This document shows positions 6,358-13,239 of a stretch of DNA of 16,767 nucleotides, piece by piece. Source of the stretch: Clostridia bacterium (GTDB lineage Bacteria > Bacillota > Clostridia > Christensenellales > Borkfalkiaceae); assembly GCA_017646555.1 (NCBI GenBank), contig JAGCMG010000053.1:1-16767 (forward strand), written 5' to 3'. The notes under the pieces were generated by a model that had not been told where the DNA came from, searched no databases, and saw only the letters and a program-made list of their open reading frames with translations. Made by a program: the position numbers and the translations under genes. Position 1 is the stretch's first letter. Each line of letters begins with the position of its first letter.

Positions 6358-7650
6358 TTATTCGTCGAGTTTGATTAAGTCGGCGTAAGTTTCACGGCGA
6401 ACGAAAGTAAAGTCTTCACCGTTTTTAATTCCTACTATTTTAGGTCTTGGAACTTTATTATAGTTCGACGCCATTGAATAGTTATACGCGCCCGTTACTA
6501 AAACGGCAATCAAATCGTTTCTATTAGGTTTTGCTAAAAGTACGTTTTCTTGTAAAAGGTCGCCACTTTCACAGCATCTACCAGCAACGGTGCAAGGATA
6601 ATCAAACGGTTCATCCATTTTATTAGCAGTAACCACCGTATAAGGCGAACCGTATAGGGTATAGCGTGGATTGTCCGTCATGCCACCGTTTACTGCTACA
6701 TAGTTTTTATAGCCCGTAATTTCTTTTACCGATTGAACGGTGTAAAGGGTTAAGCCCATATCGGCAACCAAACTTCTACCCGGTTCAAGCATAATGTCAG
6801 GAAGTGTTATATCTAACTTTTTACAAGTTTCTTTTAATGCAGTACCAAGTTCGCAAATTCGTTCGGAATAATTAATAACGGGGTCGCTTTCAACGTATCT
6901 AACGCCGTAACCACCACCTAAACTTAAAATGGTCGTTTTAAATCCCAATTCGTCTTGAACTTTTTTAATAAAATTAAGCATAATAACGCCGGCATCAATA
7001 AACGGCGTGGATTCAAAAATTTGCGAGCCGATATGACAATGGAAGCCTTTCACGCATACGTTAGGCATCAAAATCGCCCGTTTAACGAATTCAAACGCTT
7101 GTCCCGTTTCAATCGCAACGCCAAATTTAGAGTCTACTTTGCCCGTTGAAATCTTTGCGTGGGTATGTGGGTCAATGCCTGGCGAAAGTCTAATAATAAG
7201 GTTTTGAGTAACGCTTTTTTGACCTGCTATAACACTAATTTGTTCAAGTTCTTCCATATTATCGGTAACGAAATACCCAACGCCGTTATCAATAGCAAAT
7301 TCGATATCAGCGTCCGTTTTAGCGTTGCCGTGGAAGAACGCTTTACTTAAATCAAAGCCTGCGTTTAACGCTGTGTAAATCTCACCACCACTAACGGTGT
7401 CTATACCGATACCTTCTTCTTGACAAATCTTATAAACGCCCGTAAAACAAAGCGCTTTACTTGCGTATAACGGCATAGAATTTTCCGTCAAGTATTTCTT
7501 TGCCGAGTTTTTATATTCTCTAATTCTGTTTCTCAACCCGTTTTCGTCGATAAGCATAAGGGGTGTGCCGTGTTTTTTAGCCATATCCACAGTCGAAACA
7601 CCTGCAAAATGCAATACCCCGTTTTTAACGGTTAAATTATCGTGTAGCAT
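6358..7650 (-). CDS. lysA: Diaminopimelate decarboxylase
   Basis: LysA is the PLP-dependent enzyme that converts meso-diaminopimelate to L-lysine, the last step of lysine biosynthesis. The 430-residue protein has the fold-type III pattern: YASKA with the PLP lysine Lys65, HCHIGSQI in the barrel, LSLGGGYGVRY for the phosphate-binding glycines, EPGRS, and CESGD (360-364), which supplies the cysteine and acid of the partner active site, followed by GAYNYSMASNYN near the C-terminus. Length is typical. The start ATG at 7650 has AAAGGA upstream, located in the 11-base gap after dapB. It is the last gene of the riboswitch-controlled operon. Confidence 0.97.
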   Translation of the reverse strand: MLHDNLTVKNGVLHFAGVSTVDMAKKHGTPLMLIDENGLRNRIREYKNSAKKYLTENSMPLYASKALCFTGVYKICQEEGIGIDTVSGGEIYTALNAGFDLSKAFFHGNAKTDADIEFAIDNGVGYFVTDNMEELEQISVIAGQKSVTQNLIIRLSPGIDPHTHAKISTGKVDSKFGVAIETGQAFEFVKRAILMPNVCVKGFHCHIGSQIFESTPFIDAGVIMLNFIKKVQDELGFKTTILSLGGGYGVRYVESDPVINYSERICELGTALKETCKKLDITLPDIMLEPGRSLVADMGLTLYTVQSVKEITGYKNYVAVNGGMTDNPRYTLYGSPYTVVTANKMDEPFDYPCTVAGRCCESGDLLQENVLLAKPNRNDLIAVLVTGAYNYSMASNYNKVPRPKIVGIKNGEDFTFVRRETYADLIKLDE

Positions 7651-7661
7651 AATTCGTCCTT

Positions 7662-8405
7662 TTAGCCCATAAGTAATTTTTTCATATCGTAAAGTCCGGC
7701 AGGTTTATCAACTAAATACTTACCTGCCTCAACAGCGCCGTCGGCAAAGACTGCACGCGTGTGGGCTTCGTGCTTTAAGGTAATGGTTTCGGTTTCCGTT
7801 GCGATTATAACTTCGTGAATTCCTACGATATTGCCGTAACGCACGGAAGATATACCTATTTCGTCTTTATTTTTTGGTTGATAACCGTTTCTACCCGTTA
7901 AAACGCTCATATTAGGTCTAACTTCTTTAACGGCGTTTGCAAGCATAAGCGCAGTACCGCTTGGCGAATCAAGTTTTTTATCGTGATGAACTTCAACGAT
8001 TTCAATTTCGGCGTTAGGCATAGCAGAAACGGTGAGTTTAACTGCTTTACAAAGCGTTGCAACACCTATACTCATATTGCCCGAATAAAAAACTGCTACC
8101 TTTTTAGACGCGTTAATAATGCTATCAAGTTCGTCTTGAGTTTGACCAGTCGTGCATAATACGAGTGGGGTAGAAGTCTTTACTGCATAGTCGGTTAAAG
8201 CCTTGGTTGCCGAGTGATGCGAAAAGTCTATAATAACGTCTGCTTTTTCGGTAATTTCAAAAATATCGGCATACGCACCGTCGCATTTTTCGGTTTTATA
8301 GGAAATATCAACCGGTAAAATAACGGTATCTTGATTAAAATTTTTAAGCGCTTTAATGATATTTACGCCCATTCTGCCACGCGCACCGTGTACGATAACT
8401 TTCAT
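7662..8405 (-). CDS. dapB: 4-hydroxy-tetrahydrodipicolinate reductase
   Basis: DapB reduces the dapA product to tetrahydrodipicolinate with NAD(P)H. The 247-residue protein starts with a Rossmann dinucleotide-binding loop, HGARGRMG (residues 6-13), followed by DFSHHSA (60-66) and CTTGQ (84-88), which contact the cofactor. The family's catalytic and substrate-binding block is intact: EVHHDKKLDSPSGTA at about 138-152, with His140/His141, Lys144 and the SGT loop. Length is normal. It lies 11 bases downstream of dapA and 11 bases upstream of lysA, so the three genes are one operon. Confidence 0.97.
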   Translation of the reverse strand: MKVIVHGARGRMGVNIIKALKNFNQDTVILPVDISYKTEKCDGAYADIFEITEKADVIIDFSHHSATKALTDYAVKTSTPLVLCTTGQTQDELDSIINASKKVAVFYSGNMSIGVATLCKAVKLTVSAMPNAEIEIVEVHHDKKLDSPSGTALMLANAVKEVRPNMSVLTGRNGYQPKNKDEIGISSVRYGNIVGIHEVIIATETETITLKHEAHTRAVFADGAVEAGKYLVDKPAGLYDMKKLLMG

Positions 8406-8416
8406 TTTTTCACCTA

Positions 8417-9307
8417 CTAAACGTTTAAACCTTGCTTACGCATAAGTTCAAGCATAACTTTTTCTTTACCTTCGTCCATAGTGGTTAAAGGAAGTCTTAA
8501 CGAATTTTCGCAAAAGCCCATATGGGCCACAGCCGATTTAACTGGGATAGGGTTAACTTCCGAGAAAAGCGACATTGTTAAAGCGTGTAATTCGTATTGT
8601 AATTTTGCGCTACCTTCGATATCGCCTGCAAAGAATTTTTTACAAATTTCGCAAGTCTTTTTAGGAAGAATATTCGATAAAACCGAAATTGCGCCCACCC
8701 CGCCAAGTGACATAAGTGGAAGAATTTGGTCGTCGTTACCCGAATATAAATCTAATTTACCGTGAACGTAACTCATAGTTTCAACGATTTTTTCGATATT
8801 GCCGTTTGCCTCTTTAATAGCGACGATATTGCCGTGGTCAGCAAGCGCACGGTAAGTGGTAGGTTCAATGTTTACGCCCGTTCTTGACGGTACGTTGTAT
8901 AAGATTACTGGAGATTTAGAGTGGTCGGCAATCTTATTATACATAAGTTCCAAACCTTTTTGGGTTGCTTTATTGTAGTAAGGGGTTACGACTAAAATGC
9001 CGTCAACACCGGTTCTATTAGCGTCGTCGGTTAACTTTAAAGCGTATTCGGTATCGTTACTACCCGTACCTGCAATAACGGGAACTCTACCGTTTGCTCT
9101 ATCGACGGTGAATTCAATAGCCTTTACGTGTTCTTCGTCGGTTAAGGTTGAGCCTTCACCCGTAGTACCTGCAACGACTAAGCCGTCAATCCCTTCTGCA
9201 ATTTGCCAGTCGATAAATTTACCGAATGCGTCAAAATCAATCGCGCCGTTTTTAAATGGCGTAATTAAAGCAGTTGCTATACCGGTGAAAATTCTTTTTT
9301 TACTCAT
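8417..9307 (-). CDS. dapA: 4-hydroxy-tetrahydrodipicolinate synthase
   Basis: DapA condenses pyruvate with aspartate semialdehyde, the committed step of the lysine/diaminopimelate branch. With the start at 9307 the protein has 296 residues, the usual length. Visible residues are GTTGE (47-51), TPYYNK (108-113), YNVPSRTG with Tyr137 and Arg142, and the Schiff-base Lys165 in AIKEANGN. I chose ATG 9307 because AAGGAG (9320-9315) precedes it by seven bases and the protein then begins MSKKRIFTGIATALITPF as in homologues. The frame stays open upstream to 9439, but that part is the riboswitch and terminator and is not coding. Confidence 0.97.
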   Translation of the reverse strand: MSKKRIFTGIATALITPFKNGAIDFDAFGKFIDWQIAEGIDGLVVAGTTGEGSTLTDEEHVKAIEFTVDRANGRVPVIAGTGSNDTEYALKLTDDANRTGVDGILVVTPYYNKATQKGLELMYNKIADHSKSPVILYNVPSRTGVNIEPTTYRALADHGNIVAIKEANGNIEKIVETMSYVHGKLDLYSGNDDQILPLMSLGGVGAISVLSNILPKKTCEICKKFFAGDIEGSAKLQYELHALTMSLFSEVNPIPVKSAVAHMGFCENSLRLPLTTMDEGKEKVMLELMRKQGLNV

Positions 9308-9330
9308 AATAAATCTCCTTGCTTTCAAGC

Positions 9331-9375
9331 GATAAATAAAAAATCCACGGAATAAAGGCGACCTTAAAACCGTGG
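9331..9375 (-). terminator. Riboswitch-controlled attenuator terminator before dapA
   Basis: On the minus strand CCACGG (9375-9370) pairs with CCGTGG (9350-9345), with an inner AAGG/CCTT pair of arms, followed by ATTTTTTATTT. It lies between the riboswitch aptamer and dapA, where lysine-bound aptamer would let it form and stop transcription. This is a well-known arrangement; the mechanism here is inferred from layout. Confidence 0.85.
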
Positions 9376-9390
9376 CATAAACCGATTTTA

Positions 9391-9558
9391 ACAATAGCCC
9401 CCCGCTTAAAAAAGCGACAGTCCAAGGCGTATTTCGCATTGAACCAACCGTCGTTCCTTTTCGGAAAAAACGACGATTTCGGCGATTTTGCCTTTAACCG
9501 TACGGCATTACCGAAATAACCGATACGGCACTCATCTCAATCGCGCCTCTATTCGTTG
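9391..9558 (-). ncRNA. Lysine riboswitch (L-box) aptamer
   Basis: Reading leftward, the RNA shows the conserved L-box core in order: AGAGGCGCGA (9550-9541), a GATGAGT segment, GGTTAAAGGC (about 9499-9490), GCCGAAAT, then TTGGTTCAATGCGAAAT, CTGTCGCTTT (9420-9411) and GGGGGGCTATTG at the 3' end. P1 closes by AATAG (from about 9554) pairing with CTATT (about 9398-9394). The predicted transcription start of the upstream promoter falls at the 5' edge of P1. The element senses lysine and, with the downstream terminator, switches off dapA-dapB-lysA when lysine is plentiful. Edges are approximate to a few bases. Confidence 0.95.
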
Positions 9559-9563
9559 TGTTT

Positions 9564-9592
9564 ATTTTAGCACACGAAATATTATATGTCAA
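9564..9592 (-). promoter_or_regulatory. Sigma-A promoter of the lysine operon
   Basis: On the minus strand a perfect TTGACA (9592-9587) and TAAAAT (9569-9564) are separated by 17 bases, with an extended -10 TG (positions 9572-9571). The expected start near 9557 coincides with the beginning of the riboswitch. Confidence 0.9.
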
Positions 9593-9664
9593 CGCTTTTT
9601 CTAATATGAAAAATGCTATTTTCGCATAAAAACCTATAAAAAGTGGGTAAAGACGCTTAAATTC

Positions 9665-9700
9665 TTGCTATCTATCGGGTTTTATGTTATCATATAACAT
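9665..9700 (+). promoter_or_regulatory. Promoter of the flavin reductase gene with palindrome over the -10
   Basis: TTGCTA (9665-9670) and TATCAT (9688-9693) are separated by 17 bases, with an extended TG at 9685-9686. A perfect inverted repeat, ATGTTAT and ATAACAT separated by three bases (9684-9700), covers the -10 hexamer and may be an operator. The start site would be near 9700, a short leader before the gene. Confidence 0.65.
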
Positions 9701-9726
9701 ACAAGTTTATAAAGGGTGTGATAAAA

Positions 9727-10236
9727 ATGTTCACGAAAAAGGAAATTAAAGAAGTCGTTTTTAATCCGTTTGAATACTTAAAAACCGATTGGGCGTTACT
9801 TTCTGCAAAAAGTAAAAGTGGTAAAATCAACGCTATGACGGTTGGCTGGGGTGGCTTTGGCGTATTGTGGGGCGAAAACGTTATTACCGTTTACGTTAGA
9901 CCTGAACGCTATACTAAAGAACTCATTGACGAAACGGGGGAAATTTCGCTTTCATTTTTCGGTGGCGATAAAAAGGAAGAATTAAATTATCTAGGCAACG
10001 CGTCGGGGCGTGACGGCGATAAACTTAAAAAAGTAGGGCTTTCGGCTGGGGAAGTGGACGGCTATCCTATTATCGAACAAGCAAAGTTCGTTATAACTGC
10101 TAAAGTTTTATATTCCGATAATTTAGACCCTAATAAACTTATCGGGTCAGCAAAGGAATTCGATAAAAAGTGGTATCCTAAAAAGAACTACCATATTATG
10201 TATATAGCAAAAATTACGGGCGTTTACGAAAAATAA
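9727..10236 (+). CDS. Flavin reductase family protein (FMN-binding split barrel)
   Basis: This is a small soluble protein of the flavin-reductase-like family, which binds FMN in a split beta-barrel and usually uses NAD(P)H or a partner protein for redox reactions. Evidence is the family-like N-terminal half: NPFEYLKTDWALLSAKS, then KINAMTVGWGGFGVLWGE, a pattern in which the flavin phosphate is bound, then VYVRPERYTKELIDETGEIS and LSFFG. The C-terminal half has YPIIEQAKFVITAKVLYSD, also family-typical. A GTG at 9718 is in frame but lies one base from the AAAGGG ribosome binding site (9711-9716); the ATG at 9727, ten bases downstream of it, is a better start and gives 169 residues. The substrate and partner are unknown, and neighbours do not reveal them. 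Confidence 0.85.
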   Translation: MFTKKEIKEVVFNPFEYLKTDWALLSAKSKSGKINAMTVGWGGFGVLWGENVITVYVRPERYTKELIDETGEISLSFFGGDKKEELNYLGNASGRDGDKLKKVGLSAGEVDGYPIIEQAKFVITAKVLYSDNLDPNKLIGSAKEFDKKWYPKKNYHIMYIAKITGVYEK

Positions 10237-10255
10237 ATTGCGCTAAATTTGGCTG

Positions 10256-10284
10256 TTGCATTTTTTATAACCGTATGTTATAAT
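10256..10284 (+). promoter_or_regulatory. Extended -10 promoter of the first lipoprotein gene
   Basis: TTGCAT (10256-10261) and TATAAT (10279-10284) are separated by 17 bases, with an extended TG at 10276-10277. An inverted repeat of seven-base arms, TTATAAC and GTTATAA with a five-base spacer (10265-10283), overlaps the -10 element. It starts 20 bases after the flavin reductase gene, so the lipoprotein has its own transcription unit. Confidence 0.75.
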
Positions 10285-10332
10285 GAATAAAAACAACCAA
10301 AAAACTACTCAAAACGAAAAAAGGGGGCAAGC

Positions 10333-11148
10333 ATGAAAAAGTTTATAAAATTTACGGCTTTAATTATTCTTGCCGTTCTTTTTGTATTTAACGTTGCTTG
10401 CGACGACGATATTTCATCTTTTAGTCTTATTTCGGAAAGTGATAGAGATAAAATCGTGTCGTTTATGGCAACTAAAAATTCGCCATACGATACTAACGCG
10501 TTTACTTTCGTGTTTGAAACGGTGGAAACTTCGGCTTTACACGAATATAGTGAGTATTATAAGGTTACCGTCTTAAAGGGCGAAAACGAAAAGTTGATTT
10601 TACGCGCTGATAGAATAATTAGTACCTTTTTTGAAAGGGACGGCGTTTTCGTTGAAGAAAGTAGTACTTTTAGCGTTTATTATGAAGACGGCGTTCAATA
10701 TATTTTTACCGAAATTTTAGCGACGGACGGCGTAACGACCAACAAAACTAAAACCCAAGCAAACGAAAGTCAAGTTTTAAGTTATTTTGCCGAAGCATCA
10801 AATTATAGTATTTTAGATATTAAAAACTCTATATCTTCGCAAGAACTTTCTAAGGTTTTAGGCAAAAAAGATAAAAACGGAAAGATTTACGAAATTGCCG
10901 TTGAAGATTTTGATTTAATTATTGACGCTGAAACGAGCAGTAGCGTAAGATATATAGTTTTCGACGATATTTATAACGTTGAAAGTTTAAAAGTTAGCGC
11001 GAGTGCGATTGCCGATAGGGAAATTAGAAATTATTCTTCTACCGATATTAACGCTAAAATTAGAATTGAAACGAATATTCAACGCGTGGTAAGGCTTTAC
11101 GCTGACGACGCGCCAAATAAACCTACCGATTTAGAAACCTACGAATAA
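10333..11148 (+). CDS. Unrecognised lipoprotein, 271 residues
   Basis: I do not recognise a family. The N-terminus has a positively charged start (MKKFIKF), a hydrophobic stretch and a relaxed lipobox FNVAC, so after signal peptidase II cleavage the mature protein would begin at Cys23 followed by three Asp, anchored to the outer face of the membrane. The rest is hydrophilic and predicted mostly beta with regular alternation (for example KYYKVTVLKG-like strands and TFSVYYEDGVQYIFTEI), with a helical middle around EANSQVLSYF-type sequence. It ends in PNKPTDLETYE. This architecture resembles small LolA/LppX-like lipoproteins, which is an impression only. The start has AAGGGGG (10321-10327) five bases upstream. 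The neighbouring gene encodes a lipoprotein of the same size and similar ending. Confidence 0.85.
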   Translation: MKKFIKFTALIILAVLFVFNVACDDDISSFSLISESDRDKIVSFMATKNSPYDTNAFTFVFETVETSALHEYSEYYKVTVLKGENEKLILRADRIISTFFERDGVFVEESSTFSVYYEDGVQYIFTEILATDGVTTNKTKTQANESQVLSYFAEASNYSILDIKNSISSQELSKVLGKKDKNGKIYEIAVEDFDLIIDAETSSSVRYIVFDDIYNVESLKVSASAIADREIRNYSSTDINAKIRIETNIQRVVRLYADDAPNKPTDLETYE

Positions 11149-11158
11149 AATAAGAATT

Positions 11159-11180
11159 AAAACGGCTTTGCCGTGTTTTT
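11159..11180 (+). terminator. Weak intrinsic terminator between the two lipoprotein genes
   Basis: ACGGC and GCCGT (11162-11166 with 11170-11174) form a short stem with three loop bases, flanked by A residues and followed by GTTTTT. The stem is only five GC-rich pairs, so termination may be partial and the second lipoprotein may be transcribed by read-through; no clear promoter fits in the 47-base gap. Confidence 0.55.
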
Positions 11181-11195
11181 AACAGGAGTTATATT

Positions 11196-12002
11196 ATGAA
11201 AAAAATCGCAACGGCGATAGCGCTTTGCTTGCTTATCGTATTTGCAACCACTTTTTCAGCGTGCTTTACGGTGGAAATGGAAGACGAATTTAAAGGACTT
11301 TCTTTCGTTTCGGCAACGCAAGAATTTTACGACGAAATTACCACTAAGATTAGTGGTAAACGCATTTTTAATACGGCAAGCGTTATCGAATACGACTACC
11401 GTAAAAAAGTAGTTAACGACGAAGGTGATTACTTCGTTTCGGCTACGGCTTATAAAACCGAAAAAGCAGGTCAAACGGTAATACAAGGCTCGGCAAACGG
11501 CCGTCAAGCAGTTGGTTGTATCGGTTGCGCGTCGGACGTGGCGTTGTACGATTTTTATTATACCGATAGTGACGATACTCTTTTCGTTGATTCGGTTAGA
11601 GCAAGGTCAAGTATTCACGCCAAAGAAAAAATGGTGGTTGATTTAGACGCTTTATCTATCGTTGGCGAATATATGATGGATTTATCAAAGACTTTAACGG
11701 AAATTCTTTCGGGCTACTCTATTAGTCAAGTTAAAGTTGCAACCGTTGGCAGTAAAATTGCCGTAAAACTCGTTAAGACCGACTATTCTTTTGAAAGTGG
11801 TATTCAAACTTGCGACAACATGTTTATTATCGACGCTAACGGCACGGTTTTGGCTATCAAAACTTATATGTCTATCGTTGACGGCGACGGCGCTACTACC
11901 GAAATTGCAGTTACGGCAAGGGTTTCTTCTAAAACTGTAACCGAACCAACCGATTTATCATCTTATCAAACGGTTACCGAATTTAAAAATTATTATAAGT
12001 AA
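11196..12002 (+). CDS. Unrecognised lipoprotein, 268 residues, possible paralogue of upstream gene
   Basis: I do not recognise a family. The N-terminus MKKIATAIALCLLIVFATTF followed by SAC is a lipoprotein signal; Cys23 would be the lipid-modified residue, and the sorted protein would face outward from the cytoplasmic membrane. The mature part is mixed alpha and beta, with an unusual cysteine pair at VGCIGCAS and another cysteine in IQTCDN. The C-terminal third has beta-strand pairs ending in IAVTARVSS and TVTEPTDLSSYQTV. The closing PTDLSSY resembles PTDLETY at the end of the preceding lipoprotein, and the two proteins match in length and type, suggesting a duplicated pair. The start has AGGAG (11184-11188) seven bases upstream. 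Confidence 0.85.
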   Translation: MKKIATAIALCLLIVFATTFSACFTVEMEDEFKGLSFVSATQEFYDEITTKISGKRIFNTASVIEYDYRKKVVNDEGDYFVSATAYKTEKAGQTVIQGSANGRQAVGCIGCASDVALYDFYYTDSDDTLFVDSVRARSSIHAKEKMVVDLDALSIVGEYMMDLSKTLTEILSGYSISQVKVATVGSKIAVKLVKTDYSFESGIQTCDNMFIIDANGTVLAIKTYMSIVDGDGATTEIAVTARVSSKTVTEPTDLSSYQTVTEFKNYYK

Positions 12003-12009
12003 GGTTTTA

Positions 12010-12036
12010 GGCGCAGATTATTCTGCGCCGTTTATT
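12010..12036 (+). terminator. Intrinsic terminator after the second lipoprotein gene
   Basis: GGCGCAGA (12010-12017) and TCTGCGCC (12022-12029) form a perfect eight-pair GC-rich stem with a four-base loop, followed by GTTTATTT. It begins eight bases after the stop codon. Confidence 0.85.
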
Positions 12037-12043
12037 TAGGATT

Positions 12044-13012
12044 ATGAGATTTGTTATTACGGGCGCGAACGGGCATATAGGAAATAATTTAGTTAGACTA
12101 ATTCTTAATACTTACCCTGATTGCGAAGTGGTGTGTTTACTTCGTAAAACTTTCGACCGTGCGTTAGACGGATTAAAAGTAACAATCACAACTGGCGATA
12201 TTGCTGACGAAAGTTTCTTAAAAAGCGTTATAAATAAAGGCGATTTAGTGTTATCTTCGGCAGGGGTTATCGATTTAAAAAACAACAAAAAAGAAGAAAC
12301 CGATAAAATCAACTATCAAGCCGTAAAAACGCTTGTTAAAGTATGCAAAGAAAACCACGCTGAAAAGTTCGTGTTAGTCGGCTCGGTTGACGGTGTGTAT
12401 AAAGAAAAAATGGACGAACTAATCGTTGAGCCTACTGATTTTTACCCCGAAAAATTACAAGGTAACTACGCCGTATCAAAAGCGCGCGCAATGAAGTTCG
12501 TGCTTGACGAAATGAAAAAAGACGAAAACTTAAACTTTGCTATCGCGTTGCCGTCGGCTGTTATCGGACCTAACGACTTTAAGCCGTCAGCCGTTGGTAA
12601 AGTAGTTTTAGGCGTTGTTAACAACCAGGCTGAATTTGGCATAAAAGGTGGGTACAACTTTGTGTCGGTTGACTTCGTCGCACAAGGTTTACTTAAACTT
12701 TTAACCACTAAAAATAAAGGCGTTTATTTTTTAGCAGGCGAGTGCGTTAGTGTGGAAAAGATGTATTTCACGCTTAACGGTATTGCGAAAGTTGACCGTA
12801 AACCTATTATTTTACCAACTTTTTTAGCCAAGATGCTTTCGCCGTTTATTCCCGTTCTTAATAAAATCACGCTAAAAACTTTATTAGAAAACCCCGACTA
12901 TTCTTCATCTAAGGCAGTTAAGGAATTAGACTTAGTTAAAGAACCGTTTATTGAAACGGCGAAAAAAACTTACGACTGGTTTAGAAAAAACGCAAATCTT
13001 TTCAATAAATAA
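12044..13012 (+). CDS. Extended short-chain dehydrogenase/reductase (NAD-dependent epimerase/dehydratase family)
   Basis: This 322-residue soluble protein is an extended SDR, most like NAD(P)-dependent epimerases or dihydroflavonol-reductase-like enzymes; the substrate cannot be told. It begins with the Rossmann motif TGANGHIG (6-13), has a GDI acidic turn (51-53), the active-site strand LVGSVDGVY with Ser114, and the catalytic Tyr142 and Lys146 in NYAVSKA. A PSAVIGPND segment follows, as in many extended SDRs, and YNFVSVDFVAQGLLKLL shows the usual C-terminal substrate domain. The start codon lies only eight bases after the preceding terminator, with a weak TAGG (12037-12040) as ribosome binding site, and no promoter fits in the gap; expression may rely on read-through. 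A strong terminator follows the gene. Confidence 0.9.
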   Translation: MRFVITGANGHIGNNLVRLILNTYPDCEVVCLLRKTFDRALDGLKVTITTGDIADESFLKSVINKGDLVLSSAGVIDLKNNKKEETDKINYQAVKTLVKVCKENHAEKFVLVGSVDGVYKEKMDELIVEPTDFYPEKLQGNYAVSKARAMKFVLDEMKKDENLNFAIALPSAVIGPNDFKPSAVGKVVLGVVNNQAEFGIKGGYNFVSVDFVAQGLLKLLTTKNKGVYFLAGECVSVEKMYFTLNGIAKVDRKPIILPTFLAKMLSPFIPVLNKITLKTLLENPDYSSSKAVKELDLVKEPFIETAKKTYDWFRKNANLFNK

Positions 13013-13033
13013 ATCTTTATCTAAAATTATTTT

Positions 13034-13075
13034 TCTATCCCTACGCTACGCATAGGGATAGAATTTTTTTATTTT
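13034..13075 (+). terminator. Intrinsic terminator after the SDR gene
   Basis: TCTATCCCTA (13034-13043) and TAGGGATAGA (13053-13062) make a perfect ten-pair stem around a nine-base loop, followed by a long T-rich run (13065-13076). It ends the SDR transcript and insulates the B-repeat genes. Confidence 0.9.
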
Positions 13076-13157
13076 TAAATCGATAGAAAAAATCAAATAA
13101 AATCAAAATTTCGATAAAATAGGGCAAAAAAAGATTTCAAAACATAGTTTCAATTGC

Positions 13158-13186
13158 TTGACTTTATCAAGGTAAAGCACTAAAAT
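13158..13186 (+). promoter_or_regulatory. Sigma-A promoter of the B-repeat lipoprotein gene
   Basis: TTGACT (13158-13163) and TAAAAT (13181-13186) are separated by 17 bases. The start should be near 13193, giving a leader of about 47 bases. The spacer contains the dyad CTTTA/TAAAG (13162-13166 and 13172-13176). The rest of the 227-base gap (13013-13239) holds the preceding terminator and AT-rich sequence with no gene. Confidence 0.8.
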
Positions 13187-13195
13187 GTTTACATT

Positions 13196-13212
13196 ATACG
13201 CTATAAGCGTAT
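13196..13212. promoter_or_regulatory. Perfect palindrome in the leader of the B-repeat gene
   Basis: ATACGCT and AGCGTAT are separated by ATA (13196-13212), just downstream of the predicted start site. It could be a repressor operator or form a 5' stem that protects the mRNA. It has no T-tract, so it is not a terminator. Confidence 0.45.
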
Positions 13213-13239
13213 TATATCGACTAAAACAAGGAGATAGGT

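Noticed and set aside
9308..9439. N-terminal extension of DapA by 44 residues
   Set aside because: The frame is open upstream of ATG 9307, but the DNA is the riboswitch 3' part and attenuator hairpin; a strong ribosome binding site and the family's N-terminus both point to 9307.
9718..9726. GTG at 9718 as start of the flavin reductase
   Set aside because: It lies one base after the AAAGGG ribosome binding site, too close for initiation; ATG 9727 has better spacing. The point stays open by three residues.
10265..10283. Palindrome as a terminator of the flavin reductase gene
   Set aside because: The dyad is AT-only at its arms and lacks a T-tract on the plus strand; it overlaps a near-consensus promoter.
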